Assembly: GCA_035719045.1 (NCBI GenBank)
Contig: DASTGO010000309.1
Span: 1 to 22,907 of the forward strand
Origin: DASTGO01 sp035719045
GTDB lineage: Bacteria; Actinomycetota; Actinomycetes; Actinomycetales; Kineosporiaceae
Length of the DNA: 22,907 nt
Direction: 5' to 3'
Shown here: piece after piece, positions 1 through 8,550 of the stretch
Numbering within the stretch: position 1 is the first letter of the stretch
How the letters are laid out: every line of letters begins with the position of its first letter
Translations under genes and position numbers: made by a program
Notes under the pieces: model-generated
What the model saw: only the letters and a program-made list of their open reading frames with translations
Databases searched by the model: none
Told to the model about the DNA's origin: nothing

Positions 1-25
1 TTCGGCCGGCCCGGCACGGCCCGGC

Positions 26-2584
26 TCAGGCGTTCGTGACCAGGCCCAGCTCCGCCGGGCTGGCCAGCATCGGCTGCCGCGGCAGCACCCGGACGGTGTA
101 CCCGAACGGCCCGGTCCGGCGCAGTCGCACCGACCCGTCGAACCGGTGCCGGCCGCCCTCGTAGGTCTCGGCATGGGCCAGGGTGAGCGTCTGTGTGTCG
201 GTGATGGTGTCCGCCGGGGTGACCCGCCCGTAGGCCAGTTGCACCTCGACGTCCTCCGGGGTGAGCGTGCCCAGGGCCACGAAGGCCCGGACCTGCACCT
301 CGTCGCCCACCTGCGGGGAGTCACTGACCCCGGAGGACTCGACGTGGTCGACCCGCACGCCCGGCCAGGCCGAACGCAGCCGGGCCTTGTACCCGGCCAA
401 CTGGTGGGCCGACTCGGAGGTCATCGACCGCCCGGCCCGGTCCGCCGGCAGGTACAGCTTGGTCACGTAGTCGGCGACCATCCTGCTGGCCAGCACCTTC
501 GGTCCCAGCGAGGACAGCGTGTGCCGGACCATCTCCAGCCAGCGCCGCGGCAGCCCACGCTCGTCCCGGTCGTAGAACCGGGCGGCCACCGAACCCTCGA
601 TGAGGTCGTACAGCGCCGCGGCCTCCAGGTCGTCGCGGTGCTCGGGGTCGTCGACGCCGTCGGCGGTGGGGATCGCCCAGCCGTTCTCGCCGTCGAACCA
701 CTCGTCCCACCAGCCGTCGAGGATGGACAGGTTGAGCCCGCCGTTGAGCGCCGCCTTCATCCCCGAGGTGCCGCAGGCCTCGAACGGGCGCAGCGGGTTG
801 TTCAGCCAGACGTCGCAGCCGGGGTACAGCCGCAGCGCCATGGCGATGTCGTAGTTCGGCAGGAACACGATCCGGTGCCGGATCGCGGGGTCGTCGGCGA
901 AGCGGACCATCTGCTGGATGAGCCGCTTGCCGTTGTCGTCGGCGGGGTGGGACTTGCCGGCGATGACCAGCTGGATCGGCCGCTGCGGGTGCAGCAGCAG
1001 GCGGCGCAGCCGGTCGGGGTCGCGCAGCATCAGGGTGAGCCGCTTGTAGGTCGGCACCCGGCGGGCGAAACCGATGGTCAGCACGTCCGGGTCCAGCACC
1101 TGGTCGACCCAGCCGAGCTCGGCCGGGCTGGCCCCACGCTTGAGCCACGAGGAACGCAGCCGGCGGCGGGCCTCCTCGACCAGGCTGGCGCGCATCTGCC
1201 GGCGCGCCGCCCAGATCTCGTCGTCCGGGATGGCGCCGACCTGCTCCCAGCCGTGAGCCTCCTCGACGGCCTCGGGGCCCAGGTACTTCTCCCCCAGCTC
1301 GATCACCCGGCGGTCCACCCAGGTCGGCGCGTGCACGCCGTTGGTGATCGACGTGATCGGCACCTCCTCGGCGTCGAACCCGCCCCACAGGCCCTCGAAC
1401 ATCTCCCGGCTGACCACGCCGTGCAGCTGGGACACCCCGTTCGCGCGCTGGGCCAGCCGCAGGCCCATCACGGCCATGTTGAACACCGCCGGGTCCCCGC
1501 CGGGGTAGTCCTCCGCGCCGAGGGCGAGGATCTTCTCCACCGGCACCCCGGCGACGGCGTTGTCCCCGCCGAAGAAGGTGATGATCTGGTCGCGGCCGAA
1601 CCGGTCGATCCCGGCCGGGACGGGCGTGTGGGTGGTGAAGACGGTCGCCGCACGGACCGCTTCCAGGGCCTCCTCGAAGCTGGCGCCGTGGTCGTTGACC
1701 AGCTCGCGGATCCGCTCCAGCCCGAGGAAGCCGGCGTGGCCCTCGTTGGTGTGGTAGACGGTCGGCGTCGGGGCACCGGTGATCCCGCTGAACACCCGCA
1801 GCGCGCGCACCCCACCGATGCCGAGCAGCATCTCCTGCTGCAGCCGGTGCTCCCCGCCGCCGCCGTAGAGCCGGTCGGTGATGCTGCGGGCGGCCTCGTC
1901 GTTCTGCTCGACCTGGGAGTCCAGCAGCAGCAGCGGGACCCGCCCCACCTGGGCCTTCCAGATGTGGGCGGCCAGCACCCGGCCGCCGGGCAGGCCGACC
2001 TCGACCGTGGCCGGGCTGCCGTCGGGCTGGCGCAGCAGGGTGATCGGCAGCTCGTTGGGGTCCAGGACCGGGTAGGTCTCCTGCTGCCAGCCCTCGCGGG
2101 ACAGCGACTGCTTGAAGTACCCGTACTGGTACAGCAGGCCCACCCCGACGATCGGCACGCCGAGGTCCGAGGCGGCCTTGAGGTGGTCCCCGGCCAGGAT
2201 GCCGAGGCCGCCGGAGTACTGCGGGAGCACCGCGGTGATCCCGAACTCCGGCGAGAAGTAGGCGATGGAGGCCGGCACCTGGTCGCCCAGGCGCTGGTAC
2301 CAGCGCGGCTCGGTGAGGTAACGCTGCAGGTCCTCCGCAGCGGACCGGACCCTGGCCACGAACTGCGGGTCGGCCGCCAGCGACTCCAGCTCCTCCGGAC
2401 TGAGCATGCCCAGCAGGGCGGCGGGGTCGCGGCGGGCCGCCTGCCAGCGCTCCGGGTCGACGGAGGCGAACAGGTCGCAGGTGGCGGGGTGCCAGGACCA
2501 GCGGAGGTTGCCGGCGAGGTCGCCGAGCGCCGCGATCGGCTCGGGCAGCACCGTCCGGACCGTGAACCGTCGGATAGCTCTCAC
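26..2584 (-). CDS. glgP: Alpha-glucan (glycogen/maltodextrin) phosphorylase GlgP
   Basis: Cytoplasmic PLP enzyme that releases glucose-1-phosphate from alpha-1,4-glucan; 852 residues, a normal length for the actinobacterial-type GlgP. The N-terminus matches the family from RRFTVRTVLPEPIAALGDLAGNLRW-type sequence onward. The PLP site is visible as FEACGTSGMKAALNGG, with the Schiff-base lysine at about residue 610, preceded by a WLNNPLRP motif. I chose the GTG at 2584 because family similarity begins there; the frame stays open to 2653, but those 23 extra residues look unlike the family and would run into the operator-like DNA. No strong ribosome binding site is seen before the GTG. It diverges from glgE-treS-mak, which makes glucan that this enzyme can degrade. 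Family assignment is very secure; exact start is moderately secure. Confidence 0.95.
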   Translation of the reverse strand: MRAIRRFTVRTVLPEPIAALGDLAGNLRWSWHPATCDLFASVDPERWQAARRDPAALLGMLSPEELESLAADPQFVARVRSAAEDLQRYLTEPRWYQRLGDQVPASIAYFSPEFGITAVLPQYSGGLGILAGDHLKAASDLGVPIVGVGLLYQYGYFKQSLSREGWQQETYPVLDPNELPITLLRQPDGSPATVEVGLPGGRVLAAHIWKAQVGRVPLLLLDSQVEQNDEAARSITDRLYGGGGEHRLQQEMLLGIGGVRALRVFSGITGAPTPTVYHTNEGHAGFLGLERIRELVNDHGASFEEALEAVRAATVFTTHTPVPAGIDRFGRDQIITFFGGDNAVAGVPVEKILALGAEDYPGGDPAVFNMAVMGLRLAQRANGVSQLHGVVSREMFEGLWGGFDAEEVPITSITNGVHAPTWVDRRVIELGEKYLGPEAVEEAHGWEQVGAIPDDEIWAARRQMRASLVEEARRRLRSSWLKRGASPAELGWVDQVLDPDVLTIGFARRVPTYKRLTLMLRDPDRLRRLLLHPQRPIQLVIAGKSHPADDNGKRLIQQMVRFADDPAIRHRIVFLPNYDIAMALRLYPGCDVWLNNPLRPFEACGTSGMKAALNGGLNLSILDGWWDEWFDGENGWAIPTADGVDDPEHRDDLEAAALYDLIEGSVAARFYDRDERGLPRRWLEMVRHTLSSLGPKVLASRMVADYVTKLYLPADRAGRSMTSESAHQLAGYKARLRSAWPGVRVDHVESSGVSDSPQVGDEVQVRAFVALGTLTPEDVEVQLAYGRVTPADTITDTQTLTLAHAETYEGGRHRFDGSVRLRRTGPFGYTVRVLPRQPMLASPAELGLVTNA

Positions 2585-2815
2585 GTCACGCAGGGTACGG
2601 CAAGCCACGACTGGACACACCCAGCGACTGTCGGATTCTTGCGAGATCTGCAACTCGTTTCAGAGACCTACTGCAAGCGCTTCCAGCTGCCGAGCGGGAC
2701 GGTAGTTTGCGGCCCTGCCGGCACCCGCCGGCACGCCGGGGCAGCGGGGCCGCGGAGTTCAGTCGTGCGCGCCGATGCGGCTGCACCGGCGCGCTGGTAG
2801 TGATGAGGTTTGGTC
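2585..2815. promoter_or_regulatory. Divergent glgP/glgE promoter region
   Basis: A 231-bp region between divergent starts. A possible glgE -10 is TAGTTT at 2703-2708, with a weak -35 TTCCAG at 2681-2686 (16-nt spacer) overlapping the operator-like palindrome. The glgE ribosome binding site GATGAGG lies at 2802-2808, about 7 nt before the ATG. A clear glgP promoter was not identified. The promoter calls are inference by eye. Confidence 0.4.
2672..2685. promoter_or_regulatory. LacI/GalR-family operator-like palindrome
   Basis: TGCAAGCGCTTCCA fits the LacI/GalR (CcpA, MalR-like) operator consensus TGNAANCGNTTNCA at every fixed position. A degenerate relative, TGCAACTCGTTTCA at 2649-2662, keeps both half-sites but not the central CG, and is offset by 23 bp, about two helical turns. 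The position between glgP and glgE suggests sugar-responsive repression of one or both. No regulator gene is present in the window. Confidence 0.55.
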
Positions 2816-5371
2816 ATGACGCCGCCGCGCAAGAAGGCCCCAGGAACCGCCGCCGGAACGGGCCGGGGCAGGAGCCGCCCCGCCTCCGGCGGAACGTCCT
2901 CCCCCGGCCGGTCACCGTCCCCGGCAGACCCGCCCGGCGGCGCCCAGCCCGAGGCGTCGCCATCCCCCCGCAGGCATCCCTCTGCCGCCGCATCCGCGCC
3001 GAAGCCGTCGGTGACGGCCTCCGCTTCCCCACCCGAGCCCGCGGAGCCGTCTGCCGCATCCGCGGCGAACCCCCCGAAGCCCCGGCGTGTCGCCGCCGGC
3101 AAGTCCACCCCAACGGACGACACCCGACCGGCCGCTCCACAGACTCCGCAGACCCCCGGGCAGGGCGACACCGGCCCCGCCGCCGCCACCGCGGGCCTTC
3201 CGGATCCCGGCGCCCTCGCCCCGCGCCCGGCCCCGGCGGAGTCGTCGGGACGGGTCGACACCGCGCCGGAGACCACCACGAGGGACGAGCCCCTGGCCTC
3301 CCCCGGCGGCCCGGCCGTGGCCCAGGAGCCGCCCGCCCCGCAGTCCCTGCCGTTCCCCCCGCCGGGCCCGGACGGCCCGCGGATCGGGCGCATCCCGGTG
3401 CTGGCCGTCGGACCCGTGGTGGACGGCGGACGCTGGGCGGCCAAGGCGGTCGTCGGTGAACAGGTCCCGGTGACGGCCACGGTGTTCCGGGAGGGACATG
3501 ACGCGGTCGCCTGCACCGCCGTGCTGCTGCGCCCCGACGGCAGCGTGCACTCCCGGGCCCGGATGACGCTGATCGCCCCCGGCCTGGACCGGTACACCGC
3601 GACCGTGATCCCCGACGCCGAGGGCGAGTGGTCCTTCCGGGTCGAGGGCTGGAGCGACGTCTACGGCACCTGGGAGCACGACGCCGCGGTGAAGATCGCG
3701 GCCGGCGTCGACGTCGACCTCATGCTCGAGGAGGGCGCCCTGGTGCTGGAGCGGTCCCTGGCCGCCGGCGGGCACGGCGACGCCGCCGCACAGGTGCTGC
3801 GGGACGCCGTGACCGCGCTGCGGGACGGCAGGCGCCCGGCCCAGGCCCGCCTGGCCGCCGCCACCGCCCCCGAGGTGCACGCCGTGCTGGACCGCAACCC
3901 GCTGCGCGACCTGGTCACCGGATCCCCGGAGTACCGGCTCGTGGTGCAGCGGGAGCGGGCCCTGTTCAGCGCCTGGTACGAGATGTTCCCGCGCTCGGAG
4001 GGGTCCCACGTCGACGAGGCGACCGGCGCCTGGGTGTCCGGGACCTTCGCCACCGCCGCCCGGCGGCTGCCGGACATCGCCGCGATGGGCTTCGACATCG
4101 TGTACCTGCCGCCGGTCCACCCGGTCGGCCGGGTGAACCGCAAGGGGCCCAACAACACGCTCCACCCGGCACCGGGCGACCCGGGCTCGCCCTGGGCGAT
4201 CGGCTCGGCCGAGGGCGGGCACGACGCCGTCCACCCCGACCTGGGCACCTTCGACGACTTCGACCGCTTCGTGGCCGCCGCCCGGGACGTCGGCCTGGAG
4301 GTCGCCCTCGACCTGGCCCTGCAGTGCGCCCCGGACCACCCGTGGGCCGCGGCGCATCCGGAGTGGTTCACCACCCGCGCGGACGGCACCATCGCCTACG
4401 CGGAGAACCCGCCGAAGAAGTACCAGGACATCTACCCGCTCAACTTCGACAACGATCCCGAGGGCCTGTCCCGGGAGATCCGCCGCGTCGTCCAGGTCTG
4501 GATCGACCACGGGGTGACCGTGTTCCGGGTGGACAACCCGCACACCAAGCCGGTCTGGTTCTGGGAGTGGCTGATCGCCGACGTCAACCGCGACCACCCC
4601 GAGGTGCTGTTCCTGGCCGAGGCGTTCACCCGCCCGCCGATGATGCACACCCTGGGCAAGATCGGCTTCCACCAGTCCTACACGTACTTCACGTGGCGCA
4701 ACACCAAGGACGAGCTCACCGAGTACCTCACCGAACTGGGCGGCGATCCCGCGGCGTACATGCGGCCGAACTTCTGGCCGAACACCCCGGACATCCTCCA
4801 CGAGTTCCTGCAGTACGGCGGGCCGGCGGCGTTCAAGCTGCGGGCGGTGCTGGCCGCCACGCTCTCCCCGTCGTGGGGGCTGTACTCCGGCTATGAGCTG
4901 TGCGAGCACGTCGCCGTCCGGCAGGGCAGCGAGGAGTACCTGGACAGCGAGAAGTACCAGTACCGGCCGCGGGACTGGCACGCCGCGGCCGAACAGGGCC
5001 GGTCCATCGCCGGTTACCTGGGGCAGCTCAACCGGATCCGGCGGGACCACCGCGCACTGCACCGGTTGCGCAACCTCAAGTTCCACCGCGTGGAGGACGA
5101 TCACCTGATCGCGTACAGCCGCCGCCTCGCCCCGGCCGAGACCCCGGACGGGCGCGAGGACAGCCTCATCGTCGTGGTGAACCTCGATCCGCACGGCGCC
5201 CGTGCCTCGACGGTCCACCTCGACATGCCGGTGCTGGGGATGGACTGGAACGATACGTTCACAGTGCATGACCTGCTGACCGGCGCGACCTATCGCTGGG
5301 GCGAGCACAACTATGTGCGGCTGGACCCGCACGATCAACCCGCGCACGTTCTGCACGTCAGGAGGATCTGA
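2816..5371 (+). CDS. glgE: Alpha-1,4-glucan:maltose-1-phosphate maltosyltransferase GlgE, with long N-terminal extension
   Basis: GH13_3 enzyme that transfers maltosyl units from maltose-1-phosphate to the non-reducing end of alpha-1,4-glucan. The nucleophile is D573 in FRVDNPHTKP and the acid/base is E602 in FLAEAFTRP; their 29-residue spacing equals that of D394/E423 in Streptomyces GlgE. Conserved family sequence begins near residue 185 (RIGRIPVLAVGPVV). The first ~180 residues are Pro/Ala/Ser-rich, low complexity and probably disordered, making this 851 residues against about 675-700 for the family. Start is ATG 2816 with GATGAGG about 7 nt upstream; an in-frame TTG two codons earlier (2810) is less likely. 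It is followed 2 nt later by treS. Function is very secure; the role of the extension is unknown. Confidence 0.95.
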   Translation: MTPPRKKAPGTAAGTGRGRSRPASGGTSSPGRSPSPADPPGGAQPEASPSPRRHPSAAASAPKPSVTASASPPEPAEPSAASAANPPKPRRVAAGKSTPTDDTRPAAPQTPQTPGQGDTGPAAATAGLPDPGALAPRPAPAESSGRVDTAPETTTRDEPLASPGGPAVAQEPPAPQSLPFPPPGPDGPRIGRIPVLAVGPVVDGGRWAAKAVVGEQVPVTATVFREGHDAVACTAVLLRPDGSVHSRARMTLIAPGLDRYTATVIPDAEGEWSFRVEGWSDVYGTWEHDAAVKIAAGVDVDLMLEEGALVLERSLAAGGHGDAAAQVLRDAVTALRDGRRPAQARLAAATAPEVHAVLDRNPLRDLVTGSPEYRLVVQRERALFSAWYEMFPRSEGSHVDEATGAWVSGTFATAARRLPDIAAMGFDIVYLPPVHPVGRVNRKGPNNTLHPAPGDPGSPWAIGSAEGGHDAVHPDLGTFDDFDRFVAAARDVGLEVALDLALQCAPDHPWAAAHPEWFTTRADGTIAYAENPPKKYQDIYPLNFDNDPEGLSREIRRVVQVWIDHGVTVFRVDNPHTKPVWFWEWLIADVNRDHPEVLFLAEAFTRPPMMHTLGKIGFHQSYTYFTWRNTKDELTEYLTELGGDPAAYMRPNFWPNTPDILHEFLQYGGPAAFKLRAVLAATLSPSWGLYSGYELCEHVAVRQGSEEYLDSEKYQYRPRDWHAAAEQGRSIAGYLGQLNRIRRDHRALHRLRNLKFHRVEDDHLIAYSRRLAPAETPDGREDSLIVVVNLDPHGARASTVHLDMPVLGMDWNDTFTVHDLLTGATYRWGEHNYVRLDPHDQPAHVLHVRRI

Positions 5372-5373
5372 CC

Positions 5374-7083
5374 TTGCAAGGGCTCGACATCACGGGTCCC
5401 GGCCTGCGTAACGACCCGCACTGGTACCGCAAGGCCGTGTTCTACGAAGTCCTCGTGCGCGCCTTCGCCGACTCCAACGGCTCCGGGTCGGGTGACTTCA
5501 ACGGCCTGATCTCGAAGCTGGACTACCTGCAGTGGTTCGGGATCGACTGCCTGTGGATCCCGCCGTTCTACGCCTCACCGCTGAAGGACGGCGGCTACGA
5601 CATCAGCGACTACTGCGCGGTGCTGCCGGAGTTCGGGACCCTGCCGGACTTCCAGGAACTGGTCGCCCAGGCACACGCCCGGGGACTGCGGGTGATCACC
5701 GACCTGGCGATCAACCACACCTCCGACCAGCACCCGTGGTTCCAGGCCAGCCGGTCCGACCCCGAGGGTCCCTACGGCGACTTCTACGTCTGGAGCGACG
5801 ACGCCGAGCGGTACGCCGACGCGCGGATCATCTTCGTCGACACCGAGACCAGCAACTGGAGCTTCGACCCGGTGCGCCGGCAGTACTTCTGGCACCGGTT
5901 CTTCAGCCACCAGCCGGATCTCAACTACGAGAACCCGGCCGTGCAGGAGGCGATCCTCGACGTCCTGCGGTTCTGGATGGACCTCGGCATCGACGGGGTG
6001 CGGCTGGACGCGGTCCCCTACCTGTTCGAGGAGGAGGGGACCAACTGCGAGAACCTGCCGCAGACCCACCAGTTCATCCGGCGGGTGCGGCGGATGATCG
6101 ACCAGGACTACCCGGGCCGGATCCTCATCGCCGAGGCCAACCAGTGGCCCAAGGACGTCGTGCAGTACTTCGGCAGCGAGTCCGAGCCGGAGTGCCACAT
6201 GGCGTTCCACTTCCCGGTGATGCCGCGGATCTTCTACGCGCTGCGGGAGGAGAAGGCCGCCCCGATCGTCGACATCCTGCGCGAGACCCCGGACATCCCC
6301 GACGGCGCGCAGTGGGGCACCTTCCTGCGCAACCACGACGAGCTGACGCTGGAGATGGTCACCACCGAGGAACGCGCCGCGATGTACGGGTGGTACGCCC
6401 CCGACCCGCGGATGCGCGCCAACATCGGGATCCGCCGCCGGCTGGCCGGCCTGCTGGACAACTCCCGCGCCGAGATCGAGCTCATCAACGCGCTGCTGCT
6501 GTCCCTGCCCGGCAGCCCGTACCTGTACTACGGCGACGAGATCGGGATGGGCGACAACATCTGGCTGCCCGACCGGGACGCGGTGCGCACCCCCATGCAG
6601 TGGACCCCGGACCGCAACGCCGGCTTCTCCACCGCCGACCCGGGCAAGCTCTACCTGCCGTGCGTGCAGTCGCTGGTGTACCACTACGCCGCGGTCAACG
6701 TGGAGGCCCAGCTCGGCACCAAGTCCTCGCTGCTGCACTGGACCCGGGCGATGCTGGCGGTGCGCAAACGGCACCCCGTGTTCGGCCTCGGCCGGTTCGT
6801 CCCGGTCGACTCCGACAACCCGCATGTCCTGGCCTTCCTGCGCGTACTCGACCCGGGCAACAGCGCGGACGAGCCGCCGGAGACCATCCTGTGCCTGAAC
6901 AACCTGTCCAACGCTCCCCAGGCCGCCCGGCTGGACCTGCCCAGTCACGCCGGCTGCGCGATCTCGGACGTGTTCGGCGGGACCGGCTTCACGCAGGTGC
7001 CGCAGGACGGGACGCTGACCATGACCCTCGGCACCCGCGACTTCTTCTGGCTCACGCTCACCGGAGGTGAAGCGACCCCATGA
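5374..7083 (+). CDS. treS: Trehalose synthase (maltose alpha-D-glucosyltransferase) TreS
   Basis: GH13_16 enzyme interconverting trehalose and maltose; in the GlgE pathway it supplies maltose to the maltokinase. It is 569 residues, typical of stand-alone TreS without a fused kinase domain. It opens with the family hallmark HWYRKAVFYEVLVRAFADSNGDG-like sequence. Catalytic residues are D212 (GVRLDAVPYLF), E254 (LIAEANQWP) and D322 (RNHDELTLE). The start is TTG 5374, chosen because a perfect AGGAGG at 5360-5365 lies 8 nt upstream and the family N-terminus follows directly. The gap to the glgE stop is 2 nt, and the 3' end overlaps mak by 4 nt (ATGA), so translational coupling is likely. Confidence 0.96.
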   Translation: MQGLDITGPGLRNDPHWYRKAVFYEVLVRAFADSNGSGSGDFNGLISKLDYLQWFGIDCLWIPPFYASPLKDGGYDISDYCAVLPEFGTLPDFQELVAQAHARGLRVITDLAINHTSDQHPWFQASRSDPEGPYGDFYVWSDDAERYADARIIFVDTETSNWSFDPVRRQYFWHRFFSHQPDLNYENPAVQEAILDVLRFWMDLGIDGVRLDAVPYLFEEEGTNCENLPQTHQFIRRVRRMIDQDYPGRILIAEANQWPKDVVQYFGSESEPECHMAFHFPVMPRIFYALREEKAAPIVDILRETPDIPDGAQWGTFLRNHDELTLEMVTTEERAAMYGWYAPDPRMRANIGIRRRLAGLLDNSRAEIELINALLLSLPGSPYLYYGDEIGMGDNIWLPDRDAVRTPMQWTPDRNAGFSTADPGKLYLPCVQSLVYHYAAVNVEAQLGTKSSLLHWTRAMLAVRKRHPVFGLGRFVPVDSDNPHVLAFLRVLDPGNSADEPPETILCLNNLSNAPQAARLDLPSHAGCAISDVFGGTGFTQVPQDGTLTMTLGTRDFFWLTLTGGEATP

Positions 7084-8501
7084 CCGGCCCCCGGCAGGCC
7101 GCGGCCCTGTGCGAGCTGATCGGTGCGTGGCTGCCCCGGCAGCGGTGGTTCGCCGCCAAGGGTGGGCAGGATCCGGTGCTGGAGTTCTCGGGCGGGCTGC
7201 GACTGCACCGTCCGTCGGGGTCGGCCCCCGGGGTCACGGTGCACTTCGTGTCGGCCACCGTCGGCGGCACCCGCGCGACCTACCAGCTCCCGCTGACGTA
7301 TCACCCGCAACCCGTCCCCGAACTCGAGCACGCCCTGATCGGCGTGCTCGACACCGAGGAGGAGCCGCTGTGGGTGTACGACGGGCCCCACGACCCGGCG
7401 TTCGTCCGGGACTGGCTGGCCCTGGTGGCCACCGGGGCCGAGGCACTGGCCGACGAGGGGCCGGCCGGGGGGCGGGCGGTCGGGGTGCGTCAGCCGGGTG
7501 CCACCGTTCCCGACCTGGACCGTCCGGCCCGGGTGCTGTCCGGGGAACAGTCCAACACCTCGGTGATCGTCGGGGGCGACGGCGACCCGGATCCGGTGAT
7601 CCTCAAGGTGTTCCGGATCGTGCAGCCCGGGGCCAACCCGGACGTCGCGGTCCCCTCGGTGCTGACCGGGGCCGGCTGCGGCCGCATCCCGCGGCTGACG
7701 GGCTGGATCGAGGGCGAGTGGGTGGAACCGGACGGCGGCCGGGCGCACGGGCACCTGACCTCGGTCTCGGAGTTCCTGCCCGGCAGCCTGGACGCCTGGC
7801 GGCTGGCCTGCGTGGCGATCGAGAACGGGGAGTCCTTCACCGGGCAGGCCCGCGGGATCGGCGAGGCCACCGCCGCCGTGCACGCCGCCCTGGCCGAGTC
7901 GCTGCCGAGCACCCCCGGCGACCCGGGCACGCTCGCCGCCCTGGCCGACCACCTCCAGCAGCGGCTGTCCTGGGCGCTGGAGGCCGTCCCCGCACTGCAC
8001 CCGCACGCCGAGGCCGCGTGGCGGACCGTCGAGGCCGTCCGCCGGCTGCCGTCGCCGCCCCGGCTGCAGCGCATCCACGGCGACCTGCACCTGGGCCAGG
8101 TGCTCGACGCCGGGCCGCGCGGCTGGGTGCTGCTGGACTTCGAGGGCGAGCCGCTGCGCCCCCTGGACGACCGCAACCGGCCCGATCTCGCCCTGCGCGA
8201 CATCGCCGGGATGCTGCGCTCCTTCGACTACGCCGCCCGGCACGCCCTGCTCGGGCTGGACGGCAGCGACCCCCGGGTGGCCGCTGCCGACAGCTGGGCC
8301 GCCGAGGCGGCGCAGGCCTTCCTCGACGCCTACGCGGCCACGGTCGGGCACGATCCCCGCGAGGACGAGGTCCTGCTGCGGGCGCTGGAACTCGACAAGG
8401 CCCTCTACGAGGCGGTGTACGAGACCCGCAACCGCCCGACCTGGGTGCAGATCCCGTACTCGGCCGTGACCCGCCTGCTCGCCCCGGCGGGCCACGGCTG
8501 A
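7080..8501 (+). CDS. mak: Maltokinase (Mak/Pep2)
   Basis: Phosphorylates maltose with ATP to give maltose-1-phosphate, the GlgE donor. It is 473 residues, normal for actinobacterial maltokinases, with an aminoglycoside-phosphotransferase-like fold. The N-terminal lobe has the typical LPRQRWFAAKG motif, then the EQSNTSVI segment; the catalytic loop is HGDLHLGQVL (H333, D335) and the metal-binding motif is LLDFEGEP (D353, E355). The start ATG 7080 overlaps the treS stop, with GGAGG at 7063-7067. It closes the glgE-treS-mak operon. In many actinomycetes glgB follows next; here a convergent lipase gene follows 21 bp downstream instead. Confidence 0.94.
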   Translation: MTGPRQAAALCELIGAWLPRQRWFAAKGGQDPVLEFSGGLRLHRPSGSAPGVTVHFVSATVGGTRATYQLPLTYHPQPVPELEHALIGVLDTEEEPLWVYDGPHDPAFVRDWLALVATGAEALADEGPAGGRAVGVRQPGATVPDLDRPARVLSGEQSNTSVIVGGDGDPDPVILKVFRIVQPGANPDVAVPSVLTGAGCGRIPRLTGWIEGEWVEPDGGRAHGHLTSVSEFLPGSLDAWRLACVAIENGESFTGQARGIGEATAAVHAALAESLPSTPGDPGTLAALADHLQQRLSWALEAVPALHPHAEAAWRTVEAVRRLPSPPRLQRIHGDLHLGQVLDAGPRGWVLLDFEGEPLRPLDDRNRPDLALRDIAGMLRSFDYAARHALLGLDGSDPRVAAADSWAAEAAQAFLDAYAATVGHDPREDEVLLRALELDKALYEAVYETRNRPTWVQIPYSAVTRLLAPAGHG

Positions 8502-8514
8502 GCCGGGACCGTCA

Positions 8515-8550
8515 GCCCGCCGTCACCCGATGACGGAGACCAGGGCGGGC
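8515..8550. terminator. Putative bidirectional terminator between mak and lipase
   Basis: A 7-bp outer stem (8515-8521 with 8544-8550) encloses a smaller GTCA/TGAC hairpin (8522-8525 with 8531-8534). It sits at the junction of two convergent genes and overlaps the lipase 3' end. There is no T-tract, which is common for actinomycete terminators. Identified by eye only. Confidence 0.4.

Noticed and set aside
2585..2653. Longer N-terminus for GlgP starting at 2653
   Set aside because: The 23 extra residues do not resemble the family and overlap operator-like DNA; family sequence begins at the GTG at 2584.
146..2800. An 884-codon open frame opposite glgP
   Set aside because: It has no domain-like sequence, is dominated by Arg, Gly, Pro, Val and Leu, and is the antisense shadow of the well-supported glgP gene in GC-rich DNA.
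2912..5356. An 814-codon minus-strand frame opposite glgE
   Set aside because: It is a composition-driven shadow: no recognisable motifs, while glgE on the other strand has all its catalytic residues.
5575..8495. Long minus-strand frames opposite treS and mak
   Set aside because: They lack motifs and mirror strongly supported plus-strand genes.
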